64,000 nucleotides of DNA from Lumbricus rubellus (GCA_945859605.1 OX243811.1:37944392-38008391); one strand, 5' to 3'; shown: positions 13,376 through 26,400, numbered from the stretch's first letter. The notes: generated by a model from the letters alone, not told the origin. Numbers and translations: made by a program.

Positions 13376-14613
13376 GTATAGGCATAATAAATATATATAT
13401 ATTTAAGTTTTTGTGAATAATAGTAAAAAAAAACTCTGGGCTTTGTATGACATAGGCTTAAATCGATTCGATACATAGAATTGCAAGTGAGGCTTCGCCG
13501 CTTCGTACGTACAGCGGCGCCTATTTTTTTTATCAATGTCTAGGCTTATTATAATTATTTAGGTGAAAGTTGGAAGCACGCCTTGGTCACGTGGCTGTAA
13601 CGGTTGAGTTTCTTCACCCGATGACAATAGCAAGTACTGTTGTCACGTTCGGTTGAAAGCCTTTAGGCCTCTATTGTAGAATTTGTAGTCGGCGTTTAAA
13701 AGTCAGTCGCCCCGATGCACGGCGGACCTCTATTGTCTGACTACACGTCTAGCGCAATCAATAGATAGACTGCATTAGGCCTATGGGCCTATGGGCCAAA
13801 TGCGTGCAGGGCCGTATTATATATTTATATGTGTGCATTTCTAGTTTATATACAATCTCATGTTTTTTATGTATTTACACGAACGCACGCTTTAAAATAG
13901 GCCTATAGTCTATTCTAGACGTCGGAGGCCTATATAGGCCTACCAGCCTCGGTGTAGGCCTACGGTTAAGATTGCGTTTTGACAAAGGAGCTTTCAAGCT
14001 ATAGGCCTACCCTATAATTAGACAGAGGTTCTAGCATCTAAGTTAACTATACTGTAGTCTATAGCTGCTGGAAACTATCCATACTAAGGTTCGGCTATCT
14101 CTCTGTATATAATCTGTACAGTACTCAATGCTGCTGATTGCCCGTTTTCTTCTATTCTCCCACATTTCTTCATTCACGACTGAACAACTTCACTGACTTC
14201 CGCTCTCGACCCTTATACAATCCAAAGTTCATATTCTGGTCCTCATGTTTCAATTGGGTGATTTGGGTCTTGCCCCGAAGTAGGCTATCTTTGTGATCTT
14301 ATACTTCGCCCCTTTTCTGCCACTCCGCTGCGTCCTCTTAGGTCCTCTGATTGGCTTGACCTTGACATCTTTGTTTTCCGAGTCAGGACCGCCAAGGCTC
14401 AATCCAGATCATTTGCCTGCATGGGTCCGTCGGCTCCTTATAGGCCTATGGAATGGACTCCCCTCATCAGTTCACTCCATATCCTGACACTTAACGATGG
14501 GGTGGGGGAGGACAAATGCATGGACTATTCCCCCACCAAATTCATTGAGGGGACCGTCCCTCTGACCCCTAAGTCACCGCACATGCTTATAATATGGTGA
14601 AAACGAAACCTGG
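12733..14613. other. Gene-free stretch dense in TAGGCCTA
   Basis: No coding exon recognised. TAGGCCTA or AGGCCTAT-type octamers occur many times (for example around 13059, 13157, 13293, 13323, 13778, 13899, 13929-13960, 14003). A (TA)n tract lies at 13340-13371. Confidence 0.5.
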
Positions 14614-14616
14614 TAT

Positions 14617-15128
14617 GGGGCCGTCCATAAAGTATGTCACGCTCCAGGGGGGGGGGGGGAGGGGGTCCGAGAAAGTGTGACAGTTTGTGACAGGGGGAGG
14701 GGGGAGGGGTCAGGCCATGTGTGACGTCACACATTTATTTTTTTTAATGATGTGTATTATATAATTGTCTAGTTTAATTTTTGCAATTTTTTTTTTCCAA
14801 ATTCAATCTACATTGAGTTACTGCTTCAATGAATAACTGTGACAACTGTTTGCAATTAACTATTCTACTATTAAAGTCATTTTAATAATGTGATAGTACT
14901 TTTAAGTGGAAACTTTACAGTTTAATAGTGAAGTGTGTTTTAGATTAAATTTGAATAAGGTGTTAATTACAAAAAAAATCGAAAGTGCGACGTACTTTAG
15001 GGGGGGGGGGTCCGAAAAAGTGTGACATACTTTAGGGGGGGGGTCCGAGAAAGTGTGACAGTTTGTGACAGGGGGGAGGGGGGTCAAAAATGGTCAAAAA
15101 TAGCGTGACATACTTTATGGACGGCCCC
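14617..15128. mobile_element. DNA transposon with GGGGCCGTCCATAAAG termini and G-run interior
   Basis: The left end GGGGCCGTCCATAAAGTATG (14617) and the right end, its reverse complement (to 15128), form clean terminal inverted repeats of at least 25 bp. TAT flanks both sides (14614-14616, 15129-15131), compatible with a 3-bp duplication as in Harbinger-like elements. The interior carries repeated GGGGGGGGG-GTCCGAGAAAGTGTGAC modules (14646, 15001, 15034) in the same orientation. No transposase is present. Confidence 0.8.
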
Positions 15129-16915
15129 TATGCTAACTGTCCACGATTTGTCTAGGCTACACTCTACAGCTGCAAGAAAAAATTAATTTTCAATCGCCCT
15201 GTTTTTATTAGGCCTATAATGATATGCGTGGCTTTAAGAATAAATTTTCAAGCGGCACGCGTGAAAATAGAATTAACTATGAATAATTTTAGACCTTGGA
15301 CCACAGGGACCACAGGACATATCTATACTACGCCTAGCTCAATATTTACTAATTATTTCTTCGTCACGAAGCTTATGATTTTCTGCTTAACGTCCAGCCA
15401 CGCGTCCGTAACGGTAGAACTCCGCCTAAAACACGCACGCCGCCAATCTGTCGTACGGCGCCCTTCTGCACCAGCCGCGCGCGGGCCGAGGCTCAGACTA
15501 CAATTATAATCTAGGACGTCAACGAGTAGCGCTGGCCAATGAAAAGCCGTCAAACGAAAGTTCGAGCGGGAGGGTCTCAGTAAAGTTATACATATTTCAT
15601 ATATTTATATGCATACACAACCATTCAGGGTGTATATATATACATGTGATTGTTATATATCCCACATTCGTACAAAATATATATATGCATATATATATAT
15701 ATACGAATATATATATATATACGTATATCATAGTGAGGCAGAGCTCTAGTTGCAGTACTATTTGAGTACTATTAACTATACTATATTATATATATATATT
15801 TATATATATATATGCGAGTTTAATGTGGAAATAAGATGCTACGGTATTACTGTAGGCCTACATGAATATATATATATATATAATATATATATATATACAC
15901 ACATATGAAGACGCAAACATAGGCTGCACGCGATTTGCGTGCTCGTGCCTCGTATACAGTTAGATGCTTGTGTGCGTGTCGATGGTTTGCATTCAAATCG
16001 GTTGTTGTGCAGTGACTTTAAGGCGACGTTTTTGTCCATTTATAGTTCTAGTTTTCTGCGGTTTGTACCGTTTTGTTTGGTAGCCAGAAGACGTCCATTG
16101 GCGATTTAAAACTTTCAGAAGACGTCCATTGGTGATTTAAAACTTTCCAGTCCGTTTCAGTCGTCTACTTTCTACTTTCTGGCCGAGTTGTCAAAATGTT
16201 TGAACAACCTTGACTGTCGCAGTCCGTTTCTTTTAAACGGCCTGACCCTTTAGACGGGTAAGTCAGTAGACCTTTACTTTAATTGAGGTGTTGACGGTCC
16301 CCTCCAAAGTTTATTGGTGGGGGGGGGGGGGGGCGATAAGGTGGTACTTATATCCTCCCTATATTTAAGAAAATCATCACATTTCTACATTGTTATCCAC
16401 TGTTTATCCATGTAATGAGCAATTTTGATATAAAGTGCCTCTACTATAGGGTGAAACGTTCAGAGGCGCTCCCAGTGCGCAAGGCCACGAGTGAAGAAAT
16501 AGGTTTTGAGAAAAGAAAATGAGGAGGAGGGATTATCAGTTAGAGTTGAGAATTTGAGATCGAGTAGTTCTAAGGAGACTGCATGCGTATTCTAAAGTGT
16601 AAGTAAGTAAGTATGTGCGTTATTGAACTGTCTGCAAACTCACTGCTCGGGAACATTGGATGAGAACAGATTATAGCGAGTACAATCATAAAAGAGGGGC
16701 CAATTGATGTAAAGGAAGGGGATGAGCCATAGCCGTTCTAGTAGGAGGCACTAGAACATCAAATCTATTTGAAGAGTGGAGTGGACGATGCGAGGAGGCT
16801 GAAACTGGCCTGATAATTCTATTGGCTCAATATTTTGGAGCAAGACCCCGTTGTACTTTGGAGACTAAGATGAGGATTTTGAACTTAATGCGCACAGTTA
16901 GAGGTGCTCAAACAT
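15129..16915. other. Gene-poor stretch with AT microsatellites and a degraded dispersed repeat
   Basis: Clusters of (TA)n lie at about 15640-15910. A 32-bp direct duplication around AGAAGACGTCCATTGG is at 16085 and 16117. A run of 17 G sits near 16318. From about 16455 to 16905 is degraded sequence starting AGGCGCTCCCAGT and containing a segment near 16865 that I recall from an unclassified repeat in other invertebrates. No gene is recognised. Confidence 0.4.
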
Positions 16916-17123
16916 AAAAGTAGATATATGAGAGTAGCATGAAAGGCTGATAAACTGATAGCATAAAAATGCTGCCATTGCAGATGACAGCCTAAAAATG
17001 TTACTATTACAGTTTGGAAATTAATTTTGTTTAAACAATGGTAGGCAGCATTAGCACTGAAATGATAAGCAATTTCGTTAAACTGGTAGCATAAAATGCT
17101 ACCATTGCAGTGTAATTTTAAAG

Positions 17124-17515
17124 AAATTTGGGTACTTGTTTTTTAATTCACCCCCAACAGCTTTGTTTCTTGGTTGCATCCTATAAAAATTAATATATAG
17201 TTGCTATCCAACTTCTATTTAGAGAACAATAATTTTTCGTCAATCCAGCTCCAGTTAGGCAAGAATATTTTCATCAATCCAGCTTCAATTTCAGCAGAAT
17301 GACTGCACTAACCCTAAAACTAACCCCAACCGACCATCACGACGCCTAACCTGAGCCCTAACCGACCCTCACGCGCTAAATCCCGCTTATATTTTGTTAG
17401 GAAATATTTTAAATCGAATTTATAAATTTTAGTGGTCGTCAAACAAGCACGAATCAACTCTTTTCTGGCCACCAATGACTGTTGGGGGTGAATTAAAGAA
17501 CAAGTACCGAAATTT
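17124..17515. repeat. Inverted repeat, 37-bp arms
   Basis: The arm 17124-17160 (ending TTCACCCCCAACAG) pairs with 17479-17515 at 35 of 37 positions. Between them is another copy of the CCCTAA-rich core found in the 679-963 MITE (17299-17376). It looks like a degraded MITE; the flanking CATAAAATGCTACCATTGCAG-type motifs are partly repeated outside. Confidence 0.65.
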
Positions 17516-17789
17516 GAAATTGGGGGGACAGTTTTGAATTCTTAAACCAGGACTATTAGCACGGAAATGATGATAGCTTAAAATGCTACCAGTGCAGTTT
17601 GGAAATTCAAAAATTTCTGACATTTGGGAAGGGGCACATCCCCTCCATAAACTCCTCCCTCTGCTTGGCGCTTCGTGTCTTCGCAAGCGTCCTACTGCCG
17701 CTCGTTCGTCCTCCAGAGTTAGGACGAAGTCTCAACCTATAAATTATGCTAACGAGATATTGTAAGTTTCGAGTGGTCTGCCTAATTTG

Positions 17790-18165
17790 ACTGGCAAAGG
17801 GTTAGGATTGTTTTTGTAAATTTGTTTATTAGTTGACACATACTTCATTCATTTCAACTGCTTTGATTGATTGATTGATTTCAAGATTATTGTTTACTTC
17901 TGTCACTATAAGTCTTAAATTGCACTGGCAAAGAGCTAGGATTGTTTTAGTCAATTTGTTTATTAGTTGACACATACTTCATTCATTTCAACTGCTTTGA
18001 TTGATTTCAAGATTATTGTTTACTTCTGTCACTATAAGTCTTAAATTGCATTGGCAAAGGATTGTTTTTGTCAATTTGTTTTTTAGTTGACACGTACTTC
18101 ATTCATTTCGACTGCTTTGATTGTTTGATTGATTATTGTTTACTTCTGTCAATATCAATCTTTTT
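17790..18165 (+). repeat. Three tandem copies of a ~115-135-bp unit
   Basis: Units begin near 17790, 17923 and 18049 with TTGGCAAAG or CTGGCAAAG...GGATTGTTTT and share TAGTTGACACATACTTCATT. Lengths differ by small deletions. No coding potential. Confidence 0.8.
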
Positions 18166-18682
18166 GCCTATTTAGTTTGAGTTCAAATCCTGGTTCATGA
18201 TTCAAAGTAAAAATTGTTTTAGACTGCATAATGCATGGAATTATGTAATCGGTTTATTTACCATGAGCAACATTGAACATTGGTGTTCAGAGAACTGCTA
18301 TAGTTTGTGCTGTTGAGGTGAAAGATGTGGAAGTGGAAGAGAAATAATAATGGATTGAAGGAATTTGATGAAGGATGAATCGCTGCACTATGTGGAGAAA
18401 TTGGTGAAAGAATGGTTGAATGAAGACTAGATCATGAAGTGACATAGCTATAGAGTTGGAGCAGATTGTGAATGTAGAGATGCTGCTGCTGCTGATGCCT
18501 TTGGTCCCAAAATTCATTCCTTTGCAGGTGACTAATGTGACTGGATAGATGTAAAATAATTGCAGTTCTAAGTCACCTTACACTATCTGATCTAATCTTT
18601 TGTACACAACTACATTATGTGATCTTATCTTGCATTACCTTGTCAAGCCATTAGTTTTTAAGCATTATTGCTTATTATTAAA

Positions 18683-19357
18683 TACTAGCTGAACCCGGCC
18701 ACGCGTTGCTGTGGCTGAAAAGAGGCTCTACCCCTCCCCCTCCCCTCCCCTCCCCCTCCTCCTCCCCTTCCCCCTCCTTCTCCCCTCCCCATCACCCTCC
18801 CCTCCCCTTTCCTCCACTCCCCTTGCCCACTCCCCCTCACCCTTCCCTCCTCTCCCCTCCCCCTCCCCATCCCACTCCCCCTTCCCCTCCCTCTCCGTCC
18901 CCCTCCCCTTCCTCCTCCTCTTGACCTCCACTTCCCCTCCCCTCCGCTCCCTCCCCACCGTCTTCGTCCCGCTCCCTCTGCTCCTTTCCTCCGTCGCATC
19001 GTCCATTCCAAGCCCAAAGGCCGCTTTGGGAAAAGCTAGGCCTCTTTGGTAAATTAATCGCGTCTCGCTTATGACGTCACAGGACTCGACCTCATTGATG
19101 TTTCGTCTGCTGTGTTTGGAGACGGCGTTTATGAAATCTGGCAGCCGTGTGGGACGTGTTTAATTTGCAAATGGCCGGCGAACGGATTGCAAAGTTAACT
19201 TTTTGTGGAAATGGTTGCGTTTTTTCGGGTGAAAAAATCTTAAGACATGGTGCTATTTGAATGGAAGGTTTTGGTAAATTTTCACAACAATCGGTGCGTA
19301 GCTTTCGGCGTGGTAATGCGACGAACTATTGGAAAGTTTCATTTTTATTTATATAGA
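18683..19357 (+). repeat. Dispersed repeat, CTAGCTGAACCCGGCCACGC family, copy 1
   Basis: Starts ACTAGCTGAACCCGGCCACG and ends TTTCATTTTTATTTATATAG. It matches the inverted copy at 27099-27482 over most of its length (for example GTTTCGTCTGCTGTGTTTGG). This copy contains an expanded C/T-rich tract (about 18727-18960), which generates poly-Pro/Ser/Gly-Arg shadow frames on both strands. It is probably a retroelement-type family, class unassigned. Confidence 0.75.
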
Positions 19358-20470
19358 TTGTTGTAAGCAACCTATCTTGCTTACTTTGCTCCAGTTGTTG
19401 GCCTACATATAGCAACAATTTGCCTGGTTGCTTAACTTACACTTGTCAGTGCAAATGCTATTCCTCCTAATCTATGCCGAGTAGTTCATTGTGTTTAAGA
19501 GTGATGCATTAGTGAATATTCATTATAAACTGGCATTTGACCTTGAAAGGTGGTTGTGAGCTTTGAATGATGATTGGGGAAGAGAGGAGGGATGAATATG
19601 TAGATCAGGTCATCCAGGTCATCCAGGTGAAATGCAGAACTTTCACCAGAATCAATTTCCATTTAGTTGTGTTCGTTTCGGTTCGTTTCGGTTCAGATGC
19701 GGTTCATGTTCTGATGTTCTGCATCTGCTTGTGACTGTCTCTGTCTGTGCATTTTAAGTAGCTGTGTGTACACGTGTGTGTGTGTGTGTGTGTCGGTGAG
19801 TGTGTGAGTGCATGCGTGCATGAGTGTGTGTGTGTGTGTTTTCTGCATGTGTATCTTAATGTGTTCGCCTGTGTCTGCGAGTGTCTCTGTCTCAGTCCTT
19901 GTGTTTTTGTGTTTATGTCGTGCGTATTATTTGTGCTGCCATCAATCACTGTTTCAGTTGCCAACAAAGGAAAGATTGAATGATTGCAGAACACACGATT
20001 GATTGAATGTTTGATTGAACCAACAAATGAATGACCAACAAGAGATTGGTTGAATTAATTGACTGGATGTGTGTTAAACTATTATCTGCAGATAACTCTG
20101 AAGAAACAAAAAGAGAGAGAAATATTTGATTTGAGACAAATAATAATATTAATATAATGACAATTTTATGGTACTGTGACGTGGCCATACCGCTACAAGG
20201 GCGCCTCACAAACGGCTAAATTAGTCCATCATTACTTCCTGAACTGCATACTCACCCCCACCCCACCCGCATCTCGGCTTATCTTCTTCGTACAATGTTT
20301 TCATCATTCTTCCACAGTGTTGATTGTCAGCTTACTCGTCTGTCATCGTTACATCTGTTAACTAACATCATCTTCTGTCATCCTGCTGCTGCTGCTGCTG
20401 CATGATTCCTCTCTTAGCCCCAGGGATTTCTGTCATACATCATTCTATCGTGGCACATTGAAACAACCCA
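19358..20470. other. Gene-free stretch with GT-rich tract
   Basis: A (GT)n-rich tract with interruptions lies at 19768-19880, and (CTG)n at 20383-20401. No exon recognised. Confidence 0.5.
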
Positions 20471-20476
20471 GTAGAG

Positions 20477-20599
20477 CAGTGATTAAAGTTTATAAAAGAA
20501 AGTGCCTGGACGCCCCTAATACCTTTCCATGTTGTGTTCAGATTTTAAGAGAAGTGCATGTACGCTGTTCATGACCGGTCAAGCACACTTTAAGCCATG
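20477..20599. mobile_element. hAT-type MITE, CAGTGATTAAAGT...CTTTAAGCCATG family
   Basis: Ends CAGTGATTAAAGT and ACTTTAAGCCATG form imperfect inverted repeats. It is flanked by CAGTAGAG (20469-20476) and CAGTACAG (20600-20607), a 7/8 target-site duplication. It shares the internal motif AAGTGCCTGGACGCCCC with 22455-22500, 25940-25960 and 37185-37200. Confidence 0.7.
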
Positions 20600-20940
20600 C
20601 AGTACAGAGTTCTGTAAACTGACCTCCAGCCTTTTCTTTTGCTCTTCTCTCTGCCTTCTATATAGTTTTCCTGAACTCTGAACTCTTGTTGACTTCTGAA
20701 TTTGAATATTATAACTAGACTCGTGTTGCTACTAGACTGGCGTAAGACCTTTCAGTTCAGTAGCTTTTGGTTATGAGAGGGGCTACATGAATTTTCAGCT
20801 CTTCATACACAATGGCACCGTGTCTCTAAGCGTCACAAATGTCTAGAAATGGCATTTACCATTGTGTCAACTTTAGATGATCAGAGACTGTCATGCAGTG
20901 TTCATTTTCACCAACATTATTGATTCGACAGGACCTAATG

Positions 20941-21768
20941 CAGTGGTTCCCAACCTTTTTTGGCTTGCGGCACACTAAGAAAGAATTAAAAAAATTCGCG
21001 GCACACTCAATTATAATTATCATTTATTTTAAATTTGTCACTATTATTTAATAATATTCTACTTTTAATGTTCCTCTTGTCTAATAATACTCTAGTGACT
21101 CTAGTCGGTCAGCAGATCAAATTGAAGTGAGCATAGGCGTAAAAGACGGGGTCTAGAAGGGAGCAAATGCCCCAAATTTCGGGCAAGTCTGGTTTTCGGG
21201 CAAGCAGACCAGGAAAAATAAAAACTATTAAAAGCTAAAAATTTTCGGAAGAGTTCGACCGGATGACTAACAAAGGTCATCAGCATTTTCGGGCAAAAGA
21301 AGTAACGGGAATTTTCGGGCAATTTCGACCAGACGACTAAAAAAGAGGTCATCAGGTTTTTCGGGAAAAAGTTTTACTTCCCCCCCCCACTCCTGAAATG
21401 TCCCCTACGCCTAAGGAAGTGAGGCTTCAGAGAGACGACAATCATACTCGCAAAAAAGGTCATCACCTTTTTTTGGTCAAGGAAAATTTTTGTCTGAGTC
21501 ACCGCCCCAAACAATGCCCAAGTTTTTAAAACTGAGATTCAATGACAGTGGGAAAACAATCAAGATTTCCGTTGGAGATCTTAACCTGCAGCATGCTACA
21601 GTGTGAGAGATTAAGGCCAACTGACTTAAGTTTTGATGTTGCAAAGATGATGTTTTTGGATGTTTTGATTGGAACCATTATTAGGCTAATTAATAACATT
21701 TTAGAATTTTCCCGCGGCACACCTGCAAAACTCTCGCGGCACACTAGCACACAGGTTGGGAATCACTG
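20941..21768. mobile_element. Non-autonomous hAT element with perfect 8-bp target duplication
   Basis: Terminal inverted repeats CAGTGGTTCCCAACCT (20941) and AGGTTGGGAATCACTG (ends 21768) differ at one base. GCGGCACACT occurs near both ends in inverted orientation, as in the hAT/Charlie-like group. The flanks are an exact duplication, ACCTAATG (20933-20940, 21769-21776). There is no transposase frame. A second element is nested inside at 21132-21415. Confidence 0.93.
21132..21415. mobile_element. MITE nested inside the 20941-21768 hAT element
   Basis: Runs from CATAGGCGTA to TACGCCTAAG with short inverted ends, flanked by an exact 8-bp duplication GAAGTGAG (21124-21131 and 21416-21423). The interior has repeated TTCGGGCAA modules and a C9 tract. 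The nesting dates it as younger than its host element. Confidence 0.85.
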
Positions 21769-21776
21769 ACCTAATG

Positions 21777-23449
21777 GCTGGATATTGGTCAGTCACAGAA
21801 AAGTCTGCTGTTTCAGTAGACACTTCATGTCAGAAGTGTTCTGGTTACGTTAGTGACTGCTTAGATTTCAAGACAGTTACTCTTACGAGTTCTCTGGCAT
21901 TGTAATTTACGTAATTATCTACTTGTTACATTGACATGACTTGACACGACACGTTTAGACATGAATTGATTTGACATGACTTGGCTAAAACATCGCCCAC
22001 CCCAAACCCATCACAGGGAACGTATCCTTGGTATCCTCCAGTCGTTCAGGAGGCGGGTCATCAGGGTTACAGCGGATGCTTTGCTCATCAGTGACTTGGA
22101 ATTGGAAAGAGGACGTATAGTGGTGTCGTTCCAGGTGTGTTGTGTCACCTGAGTAGGACAGCAACAGCAGCAGCAGGAGGAAACCTTTCCTTAGCTTACT
22201 CAGCGCATAGGAATCCGAAGCCCGTGCTAATTGAACTGCTGTCAACAGGTCTTGCCAGGGTTCCGACGAAGACAAGTGTAAACATTTCTAGTCTCGTTCA
22301 GCTGTTGGCGACTTTTGACTGGTCCCAAGCGTTTAACGGGTTTGGCTGCTTGTTACGTTTGTGCAACTATTTAGTAATTGTGGAGTGCCAATTAGGCCTA
22401 CGTCTGTGCCGTCCTGCCACTTATTTGGCCAGCACACCTGAAAATGTAAGGGGCGTCCTGGCACTTCTTTTGGAAAGGTATGGGGCGTCCAGGCACTTCT
22501 TTTTTTACACTTTTAGCACTGACCATAGTAGTTGTAGAGTGCCAATTAGACCTGCTTCTGTAAGGGGTTTGAGAGAATTTCGAGAGTGGGGTAACCCTGT
22601 TTAGTGGCTGAACACAAAACTTCACCCATGATCATGTTTTTGTTGTGGTCAATATAATTATGCCAGATAGATTTTGCAGGTATTTTAATGGAGATTTGGC
22701 CGACAGGCTACAGCCAGCCTAGAGGTTTATCCCCCACTGTGCCCACACCTGTTTTGATCATGGCCCCCATTGGGTTAGGTATCTGAGTTCTAATGATGAT
22801 TTTAAGGGAATTTGGAGGTTAGTGTGATTGTGTAGTGGAGAGTTGCTCAACTGTCATTCTAGACAATTTATTTTTTATGTCCAGGATTTCTTTTGCACAA
22901 CTAGACATAGAGACACAATATTATTATTATGGTTGTCGGACCATAATAATTATTATGTTGTGACTAAATAAATTCTGTTGCTGACATATTCTATGCCTGT
23001 GTGGTCCTTTCTAGGTTAGCTAAAATGAATTGCTTAATTTATTATCAGCCTGTCTCTGTTTGAGGTTTATGTCTGGACTTTAAAGATTTGGATAGCTACT
23101 TTTTCCATACGACCACAATTGATTGACACTTTTCTTTTAGGATCATCATCTTCGTCATCATCATCGTCGTCGTCGTCATCATCATCAGCAGCATCATCTT
23201 CACCATCATCATCACCACCACCACCACTACAGTCACCATCATCCAGAAATCTTAATTTCATCATTAAACAAAAACTTATAAATGTCTTGCTATTTGGTAG
23301 TTTAGCTTGATACATGAAAACAAGTAAGCTACACTGGTTTCCTGTTCTGCATTCTTTTCAGATGTTTGATGTGCATGTCTTCTGATGTCTTGATCATCTT
23401 TGATCAGCTTTGATCAGCTTTGATCAGCGGCCAATCGATCGATCGTCGA
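21777..23449. other. Upstream flank of the meteorin gene
   Basis: No gene recognised. Open frames on both strands at 21985-22604 lack a recognisable domain. A partial copy of the GGGGCGTCCAGGCACTTC MITE family is at about 22445-22535. A (TCA/TCG)n tract lies at 23143-23230. Three GATCAGC(TT) units just precede the gene (23397-23427). Confidence 0.45.
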
Positions 23450-26400
23450 ATGCTGCGAGTGGCCACCCACTCCAACCGAAACCTCAGCATGCCCAACGTT
23501 GCTGTCACCTTTCTTCTTCTTCTTTACTTGCAAGCTATTCATTCGTTTCCACTGCTTAGCTTACCCGTGGACGGAACAGCCTGCGAGTGGAACGTCTGGT
23601 GAGAATCGGAGATCTATATGATATAAGATACAATTCAAGATATATGTGTTTGATTTAGGTACAACATAAGATCTTTATAATAAATTAAAATATATATGCG
23701 TGATCAAGGTTTCATGAAGAAGTGTAAAATTGAATACACGATTATTGTTTCATGAATAAGCGTATAATTAAAAGTGTGATTTGTGACTTGTGATCAAAGT
23801 TACATGACCGACAATAGGATTATGATGACATTTAAAAGTACATGTAGAATGATTATAATTATCATAATATAATAGTATTTGTGATAGTTTTTTTTCTTCT
23901 TCATCTGTGTCTTATTGATAGTTTTCGTATTTCTGTCTCACCTCCTCAGTCAGCCGTCTTCTACTCTTCTTCTTTCTCTTGACATTTGTCCTCCTCCTCC
24001 TCCTCCTCCTCCTCCTCCTCCTCCTCCTCCTCCTCCTCCTCCTCCTCCTCCTCCTCCTCCTCCTCCTCCTCCTCCTCCTCCTCCTCCTCCTCCTCCTCCT
24101 CCTCCTCCTCCTCCTCCTCCTCCTCCTCCTCCTCCTCCTCCTCGATTCTTCTGCTTCTCATCTTCCTCATCATCATTGCCCTCCTCCCCATCCTATGGCC
24201 CTTTTTATCCTCCTTTTACTGGGCTTCCATTTCTTTTCTGAGTACTCACTCCTTTTTCCTCACACTTGGGCCATCTCCTTCTTCTGCTTTTGTGGGTACT
24301 GTAGAAAACTTGAGATTTTGATTAGGGTTAGGATACCTCTCTTTCTTTTCAACCCATCATGGAATCAGACTGCAATATTTTACTGCCTATAAATCCCGTG
24401 CCTCACATGCATATTTACCAGTAGTCTACTCTGGGGGGGGTCTGGACTTAGTAAGAGCAAAGCCCTGATAAGGACAATTACTATGCTAAGAGATGGGGTG
24501 TTGTCAGATGGCTCAGTCAGTTTAATTTAGTACCCGAGTGTACTCTCAAGGGGTTCTGTACAGGGTTGTTCATGAGCTTCTCTTCAGTAGGTTACTTTAC
24601 AGTTGTTCTTCGACTGTTTTATGCTGTCCAGATCCTCCGAACTTTCAGTGAGAAAGAGACGATTGGCGACCCTTTCCAATCGCTCATCGCCCGGCCATGT
24701 GCCATTTAACTAGTGGAGGGATGACAGGCAGGTCGTCCTTATCTCGGAGGTGCAGGGTGGGTCACAGGTAATGCCCTCTAAATGCCTTGGCCACGGGTGG
24801 TCCGGTCGGGTCGTGGACGGAGTTTTGTGGTATCGGCGGCGACCCTCAGGCGGGCCAGAGCTGAGTGGGGGGAGGTGGGGGTAAGGTGTCGGTGGTAAAG
24901 GATTGAAGGCAGGCGACAGACTGTCCTCTCTGGTGCTTTTCTGAGTCTCTTTGGACCTTGTCGTACCCTTCCCTGCTTCTTTATCTTATCTTACTTTACT
25001 TCATCGACCCTTTTGTTTGCACTGAAGAAAAGTGTAAAGTGTCAGACAACAAGCCCAATGTGTAGATTCACAACAGACACGCGCATTACTTTACTTTGCA
25101 TTACTTTACTTTGCATTACTTTACTTTGCAGTACTTTACTTTGCATTGCTTTACTTTGCATTTCTTTACTTTGCAGCACTTTACTTTGCATTGCTTGGCC
25201 AAAACGTTTACCATATCTTGCATAATTACTTTAATTACTTTACTTTATCTCAATATATCGTAACTTGCATTTTTTTAAACTTAGTTTCAGTTACTTTAGT
25301 TGCTTTGTTTGTAACAATTTACCATGTTTTACCATGCCTTACCTTACGATGATGATTTGTCCGAATTAGGGATGACACGGTTGAAGAAAAAAGTGTCCAG
25401 AAGATCTCAATTCGTTGTTCGGAGGGTCGCGTGACGTGGCGCACTCCGTACGGTGGACTGGCAATTGCTTTCCTCGCTCCACTCAACTCTCGACCCTTCC
25501 AGCTCTGCTTCATTGCTGAGTCCGCATTCACAACACAGCAACTCTTCCTCGAAGCCAACCAGACGCTCGTCCCCATCGCCATCATGGACAGCTCACGTTC
25601 CATTCTTGACCATGAAGTCTGCCTTGATTCGGTTGGTGACCAGTCGATTAATATCTTCATCGAGACGGACTCTACGAGCTCGTCGCCTGTGCTCGGAAAG
25701 ATGGTGCTCGAATACGACGTGAGAGTGATTGAAGACGAGCCAAAGGAAGGTAGGAATCGTCTCTCGTGTTACTGGAGCTATATGTGAATGCGAACTGTTT
25801 TAAATAAAGTAGTTTATGGTTTTTAGCAGGGCTTAAAGTGCGACTACATGGTCATGGACGGTGTGTGTCCTTGCGCTTATTTTAAAAATCTGAACGCTGT
25901 CCTGCCACTTGTTAGGTCAGCACAGCCTGGAAAGGCAAAGGGTGTCCAGGCACTTTTTTCATACACTTTACGCATTGATTTTTAGGTGATGCAGTTACAA
26001 TTTTGATGTACCATTTATATGGCACTAGTTCCAAAAGCAAGCTTGCAATGATGGGTTATAAAGATCTAATAAGTTATCGATTAGAATTGTCATTAGTTTG
26101 AATTTTCGTAATTAGCATTAGAACTAGCATTTTTAGGAGAGCTAATGATTTAGAATTGGAATTATCAGGACTTCAACTGATTTTTTTCTTCTGGTTCTCT
26201 GCCCCTAGGCAGGTTCGGCTGTCCAATGTCGCCACTCTTCCCTCCGCTGGGCCTTCTCTTTTAGTCTTTGGTAACCGATCCTCTTCATCAGCGTGTCCAG
26301 CAACATCTGTCGTGGTCTTCCTCTTGTTCATTTCCACTCCATTTTTACTTTTATCACAGTTTTCACCAGACTGTCTCCTCTTAGCGTATGCCCTATCCAT

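Noticed and set aside
18685..19052. Pro/Ser-rich and Gly/Arg-rich frames on opposite strands
   Set aside because: C/T-rich expansion inside a dispersed repeat copy; the sister copy at 27099-27482 lacks the expansion and the frames.
21985..22604. Overlapping open frames of about 96 (minus) and 155 (plus) residues upstream of meteorin
   Set aside because: No recognisable domain, overlap with a MITE fragment, and no splice connection to the meteorin leader exon.
23961..24392. Long open frames of poly-Pro, poly-Leu, poly-Ser and poly-Glu on both strands
   Set aside because: All are the (CTC)n microsatellite read in different frames inside meteorin intron 1; no flanking domain or splice support.
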